This document shows positions 24,957 to 33,574 of a DNA stretch of 64,000 nt, one piece after another (position 1 is the first letter of the stretch; each line of letters begins with the position of its first letter). This stretch comes from an uncultured Mobiluncus sp. (GTDB lineage Bacteria > Actinomycetota > Actinomycetes > Actinomycetales > Actinomycetaceae), in contig NZ_CAMUES010000001.1 in assembly GCF_947087965.1 (NCBI RefSeq), forward strand, positions 310,001 to 374,000, written 5' to 3'. The notes under the pieces were generated by a model. It had not been told where the DNA came from and searched no databases. It was given only the letters and a program-made list of their open reading frames with translations. The translations under genes were made by a program, and so were the position numbers.

Positions 24957-26633
24957 GTGTTCAATAATCTGCAAGACCGCCTGACAGAATCGTTTAAGAA
25001 CCTTCGCAAGAAGGGCAAGCTGAAGGAATCCGACGTTGACGCCACCGTCAGCGATATCCGCCGCGCCCTGATTGAGGCTGATGTGGCCTTGGAGGTCGTC
25101 AAGGATTTCACCGCTACCGTAAAGGAAAAGGCTTATGGGGCGGCCCGGTCGGAGGCTTTGAACCCGGCTCAACAGATTGTGAAAATCGTCAACGACGAGT
25201 TGATTAACATTCTGGGCGGCGAGGACCGGGAACTGCATTTCTCTAAACCCGGCAAAGGCCCGACCGTATTCATGCTGGCCGGCCTGCAGGGTGCCGGTAA
25301 AACGACTCTGGCCGGGAAACTCGGCAAATGGCTGGCGAAAGACGACCGGAAAGTCTTGTTGGTGGCGGCGGACTTGCAGCGTCCCAACGCGGTCAACCAG
25401 TTGCAGATCGTGGGCGAACAGGCCGGGGTCACCGTTTTCGCCCCCGAGCCCGGCAACGGGGTGGGTGACCCGGTCGATGTGGCGCGGCGCGCTTTGGCGC
25501 TGGCCTCCGGTTCGGGCTATGACGTGATGATTGTCGATACCGCCGGCCGACTGGGCGTAGATGAGGAACTCATGGCCCAAGCCCGTTCCATTCGCGACGA
25601 GGTGCAACCCGATGAGGTCTTGTTCGTCCTGGACGCCATGATTGGCCAGGACGCGGTGCGAACCGCGCGGGCTTTCCAAGAGGGCGTGGATTTCACCGGT
25701 GTGGTTCTGACCAAGCTGGATGGCGATGCCCGCGGTGGTGCGGCCCTGTCTGTCCGGGGTGTCACCGGGGTTCCGGTGCTGTTCGCCTCGACCGGGGAGG
25801 GCTTGGACGACTTTGAGCGATTCCACGCCGACCGGATGGCGTCGCGGATTTTGGATATGGGCGACCTGCTGAGCCTCATCGAAAAGGCTCAGGAAACGTT
25901 CGATATGGAGCAGGCCGAAAAGCTGGCCGGCAAGATTCAGCAGGGCCAGTTGACTTTGGAAGACTTCCTCAACCAGCTGCAACAGATTCGCAAACTCGGT
26001 TCGATGAAGAAACTGCTGGGGATGATGCCGGGGGCGGGCAAAATCCGGGAACAACTGGACCAGTTTGATGAGCGCGAAGTCGACCGGATTGAAGCTATCG
26101 TTCGTTCGATGACTCCTGCGGAACGCCAGGATGTAAAGATTCTCAACGGCTCGCGCCGCGCGCGGATTGCCGCCGGGTCTGGTACCACGGTCGCGGACGT
26201 GAACGGTTTGGTCGACCGATTCCAGATGGCGCAAAAGATGATGAGCGGCGGCGGCATTCCCGGGATGGGCGGCGGCGCAGACGGAATGGGAATGATGCCT
26301 GGATTCGGCCGGATGCCGGGCATGGGCAAGCATTCGAAAGCGAAACAGACGGCAAAATCTGGCAAGAAATCCAAAGCCCAGCGCAAAGCAAAATCCGGCA
26401 ATCCCGCTAAGGCAGCCCGTCAAGCTCGGGAAGCGTTGGAGGGGATTTCCTCCACCCCCATGAGTGGGACCGGCGCAATGCCCAACTTGCCCGGTTCTCT
26501 GCCCGCCGGTCTGGGAGGGCTCAAAGGCATGGGCGGTCTCGGCGGGTCGCCGCAACAGTCCGCGCCGGCCACCCCCGCCCTGACCCCCGACGATCTACCT
26601 GATGACATCAAACGGATGCTGGGCGGTCTGTGA
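24957..26633 (+). CDS. ffh: Signal recognition particle protein Ffh
   Basis: This 558-residue SRP GTPase binds 4.5S RNA and hydrophobic signal sequences and targets nascent membrane proteins to FtsY. The N domain occupies residues 1-95. The G domain has GLQGAGKTTLAGKL near 106, DTAGRLG near 193 and TKLDGDARGG near 250. The methionine-rich M domain follows (LGMMPGAGKI; an MMSGGGIPGMGGGADGMGMM stretch). The C-terminal 110 residues are an extra Lys/Ala then Gly/Pro-rich tail, longer than E. coli Ffh (453 aa) but common in actinobacteria. It starts at GTG, apparently leaderless. Its stop overlaps the next ATG (TGATG). Confidence 0.96.
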   Translation: MFNNLQDRLTESFKNLRKKGKLKESDVDATVSDIRRALIEADVALEVVKDFTATVKEKAYGAARSEALNPAQQIVKIVNDELINILGGEDRELHFSKPGKGPTVFMLAGLQGAGKTTLAGKLGKWLAKDDRKVLLVAADLQRPNAVNQLQIVGEQAGVTVFAPEPGNGVGDPVDVARRALALASGSGYDVMIVDTAGRLGVDEELMAQARSIRDEVQPDEVLFVLDAMIGQDAVRTARAFQEGVDFTGVVLTKLDGDARGGAALSVRGVTGVPVLFASTGEGLDDFERFHADRMASRILDMGDLLSLIEKAQETFDMEQAEKLAGKIQQGQLTLEDFLNQLQQIRKLGSMKKLLGMMPGAGKIREQLDQFDEREVDRIEAIVRSMTPAERQDVKILNGSRRARIAAGSGTTVADVNGLVDRFQMAQKMMSGGGIPGMGGGADGMGMMPGFGRMPGMGKHSKAKQTAKSGKKSKAQRKAKSGNPAKAARQAREALEGISSTPMSGTGAMPNLPGSLPAGLGGLKGMGGLGGSPQQSAPATPALTPDDLPDDIKRMLGGL

Positions 26634-27835
26634 TGACATCCCGAGGGGCGACAAACCCGGATAACCTGCACTTTACGGGGGTTTTTCTGTGGTCAGAAAC
26701 CCCCAGTATGGAGGGGGAATACACCGGTCAGGCGACGACAGTGTCTTGTGAATCCCGGTGGGTACGCGGCGACCTGTATATTCACGACGGCATCGTGAGC
26801 CGAACGGCGAAACCCGCGCTGACTTACCGAAAGGTCAGCGGCTTCGCGATTCCCGGACTGGTGGACGTACATTGCCACGTTGGCGTGACCCACGCGGGTA
26901 GCGTACCGGTCGAAACCCAGCGGGAACAGGCCGAACTGGCGTTGAGTAAAGGCACACTGCTGATTCGTGACTGCGGAGTGCCCTCCGATACCCGCTGGAT
27001 TGACCAGGTGGCTGAGCTGCCGAAAATCATTCGCTGTGGCCAGCACCTGGTGCGGCCCAAACGCTATATGCGCTACTACGGGCTGGAGCTGGAAAAAGAA
27101 GCCGATCTGCCAACGGCGGTTGCCCAACAGGCCAAACGCGGCGATGGCTGGGTGAAAATCGTGGGGGACTGGATTGACCGCTCCGATGGGGTCCAATCTG
27201 ATTTGCAGCCGCTGTGGTCCACCGCGGTGCTGCGTGACGCGGTGGCGGCTGCGCACCAGAATGGGGCACGGGTGACCGTGCACACTTTCGCCCACCGCAC
27301 GATAGAGGGCCTGTTAGATGCCGGGGTGGACTGTATCGAACATGGCACCGGCATGGATTCGGACGAAATCCTCGAAGCGCAACGTCGCGGTATCCGCGTG
27401 ACACCGACCATGCTGCAAATCGCACGGTTTTCCGATTTTGCTGCCCAGGCGGGGACAAAATATCCGGTGTATGCCGCCACGATGACCGCTTTGGATCAAT
27501 CCCGGGTGGCTCATCAAGCCGCGCTGTATGAAGCGGGGGTGCAATTGCTGCCGGGCACCGATGCCGGCGGCTACCAGCGCCACGACGCCCTGCCGCAAGA
27601 GCTGCTGCAGTGGTTGGACTTAGGTGTTTCAGCTCCCGAAATTATTGACCTGGCCACCTGGAAGGCTCGGGACTACTTGGGGGCTCCCTCGCTGTGGGAG
27701 GGTGCGCCCGCTGACCTGGTGTGGTACGACTCTGACCCGCGCGCTAACCTCAACGTTTTGGAACAACCCGCCGGAGTGGTTCTGCGTGGAGCTATCGTGG
27801 CCGGGGCGGTTAGAGAGGCCGTACACCGTGCCTGA
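26633..27835 (+). CDS. Metal-dependent amidohydrolase
   Basis: The protein is about 400 residues with a TIM-barrel amidohydrolase fold. The N-terminal metal pair is HxH in GLVDVHCHVGV (about residue 80). Conserved motifs follow: VTVHTFAHRT, DCIEHGTGMD (metal-ligand His regions) and the catalytic/metal Asp in GTDAGGYQRH. The C-terminus returns to the small beta domain (GAPADLVWYDSDPRANL). This is the imidazolonepropionase-like subgroup; the substrate is unknown. It is translationally coupled to ffh (TGATG) and its end overlaps the start of nei by 8 bases, so ffh, amidohydrolase and nei are probably one operon. An in-frame GTG at 26630 is an equally possible start. Confidence 0.85.
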   Translation: MTSRGATNPDNLHFTGVFLWSETPSMEGEYTGQATTVSCESRWVRGDLYIHDGIVSRTAKPALTYRKVSGFAIPGLVDVHCHVGVTHAGSVPVETQREQAELALSKGTLLIRDCGVPSDTRWIDQVAELPKIIRCGQHLVRPKRYMRYYGLELEKEADLPTAVAQQAKRGDGWVKIVGDWIDRSDGVQSDLQPLWSTAVLRDAVAAAHQNGARVTVHTFAHRTIEGLLDAGVDCIEHGTGMDSDEILEAQRRGIRVTPTMLQIARFSDFAAQAGTKYPVYAATMTALDQSRVAHQAALYEAGVQLLPGTDAGGYQRHDALPQELLQWLDLGVSAPEIIDLATWKARDYLGAPSLWEGAPADLVWYDSDPRANLNVLEQPAGVVLRGAIVAGAVREAVHRA

Positions 27836-28856
27836 AGGTCATTCTATCCACCGGCTGGCCGCCCAGTTTACCCAGGTCATGAGTGGTGAGGTGGTTGCGG
27901 CCTCCTCTCCGCAGGGGCGTTTCACCGCGGGAGCCGCCGAGCTAGACGGCCAGCGCCTGGTTGATGTGCAAGCCTACGGGAAACATATGTTCCTCGGTTT
28001 TACTCCGCGTCAGACCGACCCCGCCGCGACCGTTTCCGACTCCAAACCGACCCTGACCTGGCTGCATATTCACTTGGGGATTTACGGTTCCTGGCGATTC
28101 TACGGGGATTCTCGGTTCATCGCCCAGCACATCGGTCCGGCCCTGGACCTCGCTGAGACTGCGCAGCCAGTCGCGGAAATCGTAGAGATTCCGGTGCATA
28201 CTCACCGCGATGACTCCGCTTTTGCACCCCACGAACATTTTGCGGATCGCTGGTTTTGGACCCCCGCGCCTTTCACGCCGCCGCCGCCCTACGGGACGGT
28301 GCGTCTGCGCCTGGTCACCGCGCACGGGGTGGCGGACCTGTCCGGGCCAAACACCTGTGAACTGCTGGACGAGGAGGGCGTTGCCGCAATCTTGACACGG
28401 CTAGGACCCGATCCACTGCGTCCCGACAGCGACTTTAGTGAGTTCGTGAAACGCTGTGCCACTCGTCAAAAGGGTATTGGGGAGGCTCTTATGGACCAAT
28501 CCGTTATCGCCGGGGTGGGCAACATTTATCGCGCCGAAGTGCTGTACGCGGCACGTCTGAACCCGTTTACGCCAGCTCGCGAGGTGACGCCGCGCAAACT
28601 GCGCCGAATCTGGAACTGGCTGGAAGAATACCTACCCCTCGGCGTGGAATCAGGACGAATCACCACCGCAGATCCTGACGATTACGCTACTTTCGTGGAA
28701 CGCGAGTTGGCTGCGGGACGCGAACCCCAAGCTATCGACTCCCGATATTACGTCTACCAGCGCCAAGACCGACCCTGTCTGCGCTGCCGTGCTAGCATCA
28801 AGCTCAAAGTAGCGGGGGGACGAAAACTCTACTGGTGTCCGCGCTGCCAACGCTGA
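27828..28856 (+). CDS. nei: Fpg/Nei family DNA glycosylase (endonuclease VIII)
   Basis: The 342-residue bifunctional glycosylase/AP lyase removes oxidised bases. Translation from GTG 27828 gives MPEGHSIHRLA: after Met removal, Pro2 and Glu3 are the catalytic residues. The PEGH variant is typical of the actinobacterial Nei2 group rather than Fpg. The helix-two-turn-helix region (GIGEALMDQSVIAGVGNIYRA) is near residue 220. The C-terminal zinc finger has CLRC and CPRC at the extreme end. AGAGAGG lies upstream at good spacing, within the amidohydrolase gene. The longer frame from 27624 is an antiphase overlap and should not be used. Confidence 0.92.
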   Translation: MPEGHSIHRLAAQFTQVMSGEVVAASSPQGRFTAGAAELDGQRLVDVQAYGKHMFLGFTPRQTDPAATVSDSKPTLTWLHIHLGIYGSWRFYGDSRFIAQHIGPALDLAETAQPVAEIVEIPVHTHRDDSAFAPHEHFADRWFWTPAPFTPPPPYGTVRLRLVTAHGVADLSGPNTCELLDEEGVAAILTRLGPDPLRPDSDFSEFVKRCATRQKGIGEALMDQSVIAGVGNIYRAEVLYAARLNPFTPAREVTPRKLRRIWNWLEEYLPLGVESGRITTADPDDYATFVERELAAGREPQAIDSRYYVYQRQDRPCLRCRASIKLKVAGGRKLYWCPRCQR

Positions 28857-28960
28857 GGACGCGGAAAACCGCAATCTCGACAAAACTCGAGCCGGAAAAA
28901 CCACCACCCTAGCGACCCTGCCGGGGAATCCCGCTTGGTGCGAGTGCCACGCAAAGGTGG

Positions 28961-28968
28961 AATAATCG
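28961..28968 (+). promoter_or_regulatory. -10 region for ispG, leaderless candidate
   Basis: AATAATCG provides TAATCG (5 bases) or AATAAT (7 bases) upstream of GTG 28974. The only purine-rich element (AAAGGTGG) is about 13 bases away, too far for normal initiation. Confidence 0.4.
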
Positions 28969-28973
28969 AAACC

Positions 28974-30134
28974 GTGAGTGAAGTAAACCTGGGGATGCCC
29001 ACCAAGTCTCTGTCCGCCCGCGAACCGTTGGCGCCGCGCCATCAGACCCGCAAAATCCAGGTCGGCAGCGTCGCTGTGGGGGGAGACGCCCCGGTGAGCG
29101 TCCAGTCCATGACCACCACCCTGACTTCTGACGTGGAAGCGACCCTGCAGCAAATCGCCGAACTGACGGCTGCGGGCTGCGACATCATCCGAGTGGCGTG
29201 TCCCTCGGCAGACGATGCGGCGGCGCTGCCCGAAATCTGTAAACGCGCCACCATCCCGGTGGTGGCAGACATTCACTTCCAGCCAAAGTATGTGTTCCAG
29301 GCTATCGAGGCCGGCTGCGGTGCGGTGCGGGTGAATCCCGGCAACATCCGGGCTTTTGACGATCAAGTGCGCGAAATCGCCCGAGCCGCCTCCGACCACG
29401 GCACCGCGCTGCGCATCGGGGTCAACGCGGGGTCTTTGGACAAACGGCTGTACGAAAAGTTCGGGGGAGCCACCGCAGAGGCGCTCGCCGAGTCCGCCAT
29501 GTGGGAGGCGTCGCTGTTCGAGGACGTGGATTTCCATGACTTTGCCATCTCGGTGAAACACCACAACCCGGTGACGATGATTCAGGCCTACCGCCTGTTG
29601 GCCCAGCACGGGGGCTGGCCGCTGCACCTGGGCGTGACGGAGGCCGGCCCGACTTTCCAAGGCACCATCAAATCCGCAACCGCTTTCGGGGCGTTGCTCT
29701 CCGAAGGGATTGGCGACACGATTCGGGTTTCGCTGTCGGCCCCGCCGGTTGAGGAAGTCAAGGTCGGGTTAGAGATTTTGCGTTCTCTGGGCTTGCGGAA
29801 ACGCAACTTTGAAATCGTATCCTGCCCGTCCTGCGGACGTTCCCAAGTCGACGTTTACACGCTGGCTAATGAGGTTACCGCCGGGCTGAAAGACATCACC
29901 TACCCGCTGCGGGTCGCGGTGATGGGCTGCATTGTCAACGGTCCGGGTGAAGCGCGGGAAGCCGATTTGGGCGTGGCTTCCGGCAACGGCAAAGGCCAGA
30001 TTTTCATCAAAGGAAAGGTCATCAAGACCGTCCCGGAAGCGGAGATTGTGCCAACCCTGATAGCTGAAGCGAACCGGTTGGGTCGGGAGCTGGGCTTGGA
30101 AGCGGGTGAACCCCAGGTGAACGTAGCCGGTTGA
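28974..30134 (+). CDS. ispG: 4-hydroxy-3-methylbut-2-enyl diphosphate synthase
   Basis: This 386-residue enzyme of the methylerythritol phosphate pathway converts MEcPP to HMBPP using a [4Fe-4S] cluster. TRKIQVGSVAVGGDAPVSVQ and VADIHF are typical of the TIM-barrel domain. The cluster cysteines are CPSCGR (about residue 283) and CIVNGPGEA (about 318). GTG 28974 is preferred over a TTG at 28935 because homologues begin close to this point. The electron donor is not encoded nearby. The gene stands alone between nei and the DyP gene; dxr and rseP, its frequent neighbours, are not in this window. Confidence 0.95.
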   Translation: MSEVNLGMPTKSLSAREPLAPRHQTRKIQVGSVAVGGDAPVSVQSMTTTLTSDVEATLQQIAELTAAGCDIIRVACPSADDAAALPEICKRATIPVVADIHFQPKYVFQAIEAGCGAVRVNPGNIRAFDDQVREIARAASDHGTALRIGVNAGSLDKRLYEKFGGATAEALAESAMWEASLFEDVDFHDFAISVKHHNPVTMIQAYRLLAQHGGWPLHLGVTEAGPTFQGTIKSATAFGALLSEGIGDTIRVSLSAPPVEEVKVGLEILRSLGLRKRNFEIVSCPSCGRSQVDVYTLANEVTAGLKDITYPLRVAVMGCIVNGPGEAREADLGVASGNGKGQIFIKGKVIKTVPEAEIVPTLIAEANRLGRELGLEAGEPQVNVAG

Positions 30135-30342
30135 GGACTCACGGCGCGGCGACCGGTTTCGTGGGGGCTCTCCCAGCGTTTTTTACTTTCACAAGCGCGG
30201 TCGGTGGGTTGTCTGCGGAGGTTGCGTAGCTCCGTTACGGGACGCCAGTCCTGGTGGCGGGGTTCCCGGTTTGGTGCAACCGGGAGGTGGCGAGAGGCTA
30301 GGATAAGAGTTACTGCTTAGATTTATCGAGGAGTTATGGAAA
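30135..30342 (+). other. ispG-DyP spacer with one hairpin
   Basis: These 208 bases hold an inverted repeat CCCGGTT/AACCGGG (30265-30271 and 30278-30284, six-base loop) and the DyP promoter. I see no gene in it. Confidence 0.5.
30299..30304 (+). promoter_or_regulatory. -10 TAGGAT for the DyP gene
   Basis: TAGGAT lies 38 bases before ATG 30343, with GAGGAG about 10 bases before the ATG: a conventional leadered promoter. Confidence 0.5.
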
Positions 30343-31452
30343 ATGTCTGAAACCGCGTTGCAAAAAGCTACTATTCCTTTCGATGGCCGGATGCAGTCCG
30401 GAGTGGAACAGCCTCCGCAGGCGCATCTGGAAGTTTTGGGAATGAACCTGGAACCCAGCCTGGATCAGGCGGCGTTCATTGAGCTGCTAAAGGACCTAAC
30501 TGCCACAGCCCGCGAGTTGACCCAGGGCAACCCGATTCCGAACTTCCTAGCTCCGGAAATGGTCGCGGTCACCGCCAATCTAACCATCACCTGCGGTTTT
30601 GGAGAGCGGATTTTTGATTTCTTGGGTAAGCCGGAACTGAAACCTGAGGGCTTGCATGACATTCCCGCTTTCAAACTCGACCAGCTGCAGGAACGTTGGG
30701 GTCAGACCGATTTGGTGTTCCAGATTTGCTGCGACGACCCGGGCACCCTGTTCGCGGCCGGTCGCCTAATCCTGGCCAAGTGCGAAGGCAAAGCCGCGTT
30801 GCAATGGATGCAAAAGGGCTTTACTTACGCCTACGGTTCCGCCCCGCGCGGCACGACCCCACGAAATCCGTTCGGTCAGGTTGACGGCACCGTGAACCCG
30901 TCCACCGCGGAAGAATTCTCCGAGCAAGTGTGGTTGGATGGCGCTGGCGACCAGGCCTACCTGGACGGTTCCACCATTATGGTGCTGCGCCGGATTCAAA
31001 ACTTCCTAGATCCGTGGGAATTGCTGGACCGTCCCGCCCGCGAGCGCGTGATTGGCCGCAAACTCTCCGATGGCGGTCCGTTGAGCGGCGGCGGCGAGTT
31101 CGACGAGGAGGACATGGACGCGGTAGATGAAACCGGTAACTTTATCATTGATCGGCGTTCTCACCTGGCGCTGTCCCGCGAACATGAAGACGACGGTTCC
31201 GACAAGCTGCGTCGCCGCGCTTTTGCCTACGACGATGCCCCGGAACCGGGACAGTCCGACCTGACCAACAGCGGTTTGGTGTGGATTTCTTTCCAGCGCA
31301 ACCCGGACCTTCAGTTTACGGCCATTCAAAAGCGCCTGGATATGCACGACTTGTTGAACAAGTTTATCTCCCACATCGGTTCGGCAGTTTACTGGATTGT
31401 TCCGGGAACCAGCGCGGAAACCTACTGGGGACAGGGTTTGTTAGAGAAATAG
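30343..31452 (+). CDS. DyP-type heme peroxidase
   Basis: The 369-residue dye-decolorising peroxidase has a ferredoxin-like two-domain fold. The GxxDG motif (GQVDGT, with the catalytic distal Asp) lies near residue 177, and a proximal heme-ligand His region (RRSHLALSREHED) near 270. No Tat or Sec signal is present (it starts MSETALQKATIPFDG), so it should act in the cytoplasm, unlike EfeB-type exported DyPs. No encapsulin shell gene and no EfeU/EfeO genes lie beside it. It could remove peroxide or handle heme. It is convergent with the small membrane protein gene, with only 10 bases between stops. Confidence 0.88.
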   Translation: MSETALQKATIPFDGRMQSGVEQPPQAHLEVLGMNLEPSLDQAAFIELLKDLTATARELTQGNPIPNFLAPEMVAVTANLTITCGFGERIFDFLGKPELKPEGLHDIPAFKLDQLQERWGQTDLVFQICCDDPGTLFAAGRLILAKCEGKAALQWMQKGFTYAYGSAPRGTTPRNPFGQVDGTVNPSTAEEFSEQVWLDGAGDQAYLDGSTIMVLRRIQNFLDPWELLDRPARERVIGRKLSDGGPLSGGGEFDEEDMDAVDETGNFIIDRRSHLALSREHEDDGSDKLRRRAFAYDDAPEPGQSDLTNSGLVWISFQRNPDLQFTAIQKRLDMHDLLNKFISHIGSAVYWIVPGTSAETYWGQGLLEK

Positions 31453-31462
31453 GCCAGCGCGC

Positions 31463-32017
31463 TTACGAATTTGCGTCCGTACCCAGGGGCAGATTTTCGG
31501 TCCCGGTCGCGATGGATTGACGAATGGCGCGCAGCAGCCCGCGTTGAGAGGCTTCGAGTTCCTGCGCTAAGCCGTGTAGGCGTCGCAGGGTTTCCGCGTT
31601 ATCGGTGTCCGTCAGTGTTTCCGGTGTGGGATTTTTCCCTAAGGACTCCAGAAAAGCCATTTCACCAGCCCATTCGCGCCGCTTGTCGCGCCACTGCTGC
31701 AGCGGTGCTACCAGGTTCGGATCCTTCGGGATGTAGCGCACTGCCTCAATGACTTGGTTATCCCGTACGATGACACGGTCCGCGGCAGAGAGGGTCTCTT
31801 CATAAATGAGTTTGATTGCGTCGTGACGGGGGACTGCTTCTGGAATGACGGTGTCGCCGTGGAAGTGACGAATCAGCCACACGACACCCAAGGTTAGAGC
31901 GATAGTGCCCACCACTATCAGGAAATAGACCAGGTTTTGCGTGGCTGTCCACTTGTCTTGAGGAATGACCTGAGCGGGTATCAACATTCCCCAATACGGC
32001 GCCGACAACGAACTCAT
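31463..32017 (-). CDS. Hypothetical membrane-anchored protein
   Basis: This 184-residue protein has one transmembrane segment (about residues 27-50, NLVYFLIVVGTIALTLGVVW) preceded by a short probably extracytoplasmic N-terminus. A soluble helical domain follows, rich in Arg, Glu and Leu (REWAGEMAFLESLG, LHGLAQELEASQRGLLRAIR), probably coiled. I do not recognise the family. The start is supported by TAAAAT 6 bases upstream of ATG 32017, a leaderless arrangement, with no Shine-Dalgarno. Its neighbours (DyP, glyA) give no functional clue. Confidence 0.7.
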   Translation of the reverse strand: MSSLSAPYWGMLIPAQVIPQDKWTATQNLVYFLIVVGTIALTLGVVWLIRHFHGDTVIPEAVPRHDAIKLIYEETLSAADRVIVRDNQVIEAVRYIPKDPNLVAPLQQWRDKRREWAGEMAFLESLGKNPTPETLTDTDNAETLRRLHGLAQELEASQRGLLRAIRQSIATGTENLPLGTDANS

Positions 32018-32023
32018 GACTGG

Positions 32024-32029
32024 ATTTTA
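32024..32029 (-). promoter_or_regulatory. -10 TAAAAT for the 184-aa protein gene
   Basis: TAAAAT on the minus strand ends 6 bases before ATG 32017; it is a leaderless candidate. Confidence 0.5.
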
Positions 32030-32138
32030 ACAAACTTTCGCCCCCTTGCGGTGCCGGCGGACCCGGTTTGCCCAGGAAACCCCAGTTTTCGCCCGAACCC
32101 CCGGAATTGCGAGGTGTGGGGGGAGATAAATTTTTTGG

Positions 32139-32144
32139 TAACCT
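32139..32144 (+). promoter_or_regulatory. Possible -10 for the riboswitch-glyA transcript
   Basis: TAACCT here would place the transcription start near 32151, at the 5' edge of the ZTP aptamer. No clear -35 is seen. Confidence 0.35.
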
Positions 32145-32150
32145 TGTAAA

Positions 32151-32264
32151 GGCAGCGACTGGCGATGCCTACCCGACCCCGGATTGTTTCGCGGGGACAG
32201 TGGGCAGGAGGAATAACCCTCCGGGGAGCGCATTTACACAATCGGACGCCTGGGTTGTGCTCGC
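32151..32264 (+). promoter_or_regulatory. ZTP (pfl) riboswitch upstream of glyA-folD
   Basis: The leader carries the conserved pfl/ZTP blocks in order: CGACTGGCG (32155-32163), a variable stem region, ATAACCCTCCGGGGAGCG (32213-32230), and GACGCCTGGG (32245-32254). GGCG at 32160-32163 can pair with CGCC at 32247-32250, the hallmark pseudoknot. GAGCGCA (32226-32232) can pair with TGTGCTC (32256-32262) to close the second domain. The class senses ZTP/ZMP (AICAR phosphates), which accumulate when 10-formyl-THF is short, and commonly controls glyA, folD and purH. The downstream stretch to the ATG is only about 17 bases and includes the Shine-Dalgarno (GGAGGAAC). Control is therefore probably of translation initiation rather than by a terminator. 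Confidence 0.9.
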
Positions 32265-32281
32265 AAAACTATGGAGGAACT

Positions 32282-33574
32282 ATGACCGAAGTCATGAACC
32301 AGCCCCTTTCTGAAGTTGATCCGGAAATTCAGGCTGTGCTGGATGCTGAACTGAATCGTCAGCGCGACACCCTGGAAATGATTGCGTCGGAAAACTTTGT
32401 GCCCCGCGCCGTATTGCAATGCCAGGGCAGCGTCTTAACTAACAAATACGCCGAAGGCTATCCGGGCAAACGCTACTACGGCGGCTGCGAAAACGTGGAC
32501 GTCGCTGAGACCCTGGCCATCGAGCGGGCCAAGAAGCTGTTCGGAGCCGATTTTGCGAACGTGCAGCCCCACTCTGGCGCCCAGGCGAACGCGGCGGTGC
32601 TCTCGGCGCTGATTAAGCCCGGAGCCAAGATTATGGGTCTGAGCTTGGCTCACGGCGGTCACCTCACTCATGGCATGAAGATTAACTTTAGCGGCCGGCT
32701 CTACCAGGTCGCGGCTTATGGAGTGGAACCGGACACCAAGCGTATCGACATGGATCGGGTTCGGGAACTCGCGTTGGCCGAGCGCCCTGACGTGATTATT
32801 TCCGGCTGGTCCGCCTATCCGCGGCACCTGGATTTTGCGGCTTTCCGCTCTATCGCGGACGAGGTCGGGGCCTATCTGTGGACAGATATGGCGCACTTTG
32901 CGGGTCTGGTCGCCGCTGGTTTGCACCCCTCCCCGGTGCCTTACGCGGACGTGGTTTCCACGACCATTCACAAGACCATCGGTGGGCCGCGTTCGGGTCT
33001 GATTCTGTCCCGTGATGGGGAAAAGTTTGGCAAGAAGATTAACAGCTCCGTTTTCCCCGGTCAGCAGGGTGGGCCCCTGATGCACGTGGTCGCGGCGAAA
33101 GCGGTGGCGCTAAAGATTGCCGGCACCCCTGAGTTTAAAGAGCGCATGCAGCGCGTCATTCAAGGCGCCCAAATTTTGGCCGAACGCCTGATGGCTCCCG
33201 ATTGCCAGGCTGCGGGCATCGACCTGTTGACCGGCGGCACCGATGTTCATTTGGTGCTGGTGGACCTGGTTAACTCCAACCTGGACGGGCAGCAGGCCGA
33301 GAACCTGCTGCACGAAGCGGGCATTACCGTGAACCGTAACGCGGTACCGTTCGATCCGCGTCCCCCGGCAATTACTTCCGGTCTGCGTATCGGCACCCCG
33401 GCTCTGGCTACTCGCGGCTTTGGCGAGGCGGAGTTCCGTGAGGTCGCCGACATTATCGCCTCCGTGTTGGTGGACGGTGCCGCGGGCGAATCCGCGGTGG
33501 ACGTGTCCAAGTATCGGGCTCGGGTGGCGAAACTGACCGAAGCCTTCCCGCTCTATCCGGGACTGGTGCAATGA
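32282..33574 (+). CDS. glyA: Serine hydroxymethyltransferase
   Basis: The 430-residue PLP enzyme interconverts serine plus THF with glycine plus 5,10-methylene-THF, the main source of one-carbon units. Visible family motifs are ASENFVPRAVLQ, NKYAEGYPGKRYYGGCE, the THF/PLP region QPHSGAQAN, and the PLP-lysine motif STTIHKTIGGPRSG (Lys near residue 230). ATG 32282 follows GGAGGAAC. The open frame extends upstream to 32165, but that part is the ZTP riboswitch, not protein. It overlaps folD by four bases (ATGA), so the two proteins are translationally coupled. Confidence 0.97.
   Translation: MTEVMNQPLSEVDPEIQAVLDAELNRQRDTLEMIASENFVPRAVLQCQGSVLTNKYAEGYPGKRYYGGCENVDVAETLAIERAKKLFGADFANVQPHSGAQANAAVLSALIKPGAKIMGLSLAHGGHLTHGMKINFSGRLYQVAAYGVEPDTKRIDMDRVRELALAERPDVIISGWSAYPRHLDFAAFRSIADEVGAYLWTDMAHFAGLVAAGLHPSPVPYADVVSTTIHKTIGGPRSGLILSRDGEKFGKKINSSVFPGQQGGPLMHVVAAKAVALKIAGTPEFKERMQRVIQGAQILAERLMAPDCQAAGIDLLTGGTDVHLVLVDLVNSNLDGQQAENLLHEAGITVNRNAVPFDPRPPAITSGLRIGTPALATRGFGEAEFREVADIIASVLVDGAAGESAVDVSKYRARVAKLTEAFPLYPGLVQ

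Noticed and set aside
27624..27827. Extension of the Nei frame upstream
   Set aside because: Nei needs Pro at position 2 after the initiator; GTG 27828 gives MPEGH, so upstream codons are antiphase sequence inside the amidohydrolase gene.
30343..31452. Encapsulin-cargo DyP system
   Set aside because: No encapsulin shell gene flanks the DyP, and its C-terminus is not an obvious cargo-loading extension.
32165..32281. N-terminal extension of GlyA
   Set aside because: This open frame coincides with the ZTP riboswitch, and a good Shine-Dalgarno precedes ATG 32282, where homologues begin.
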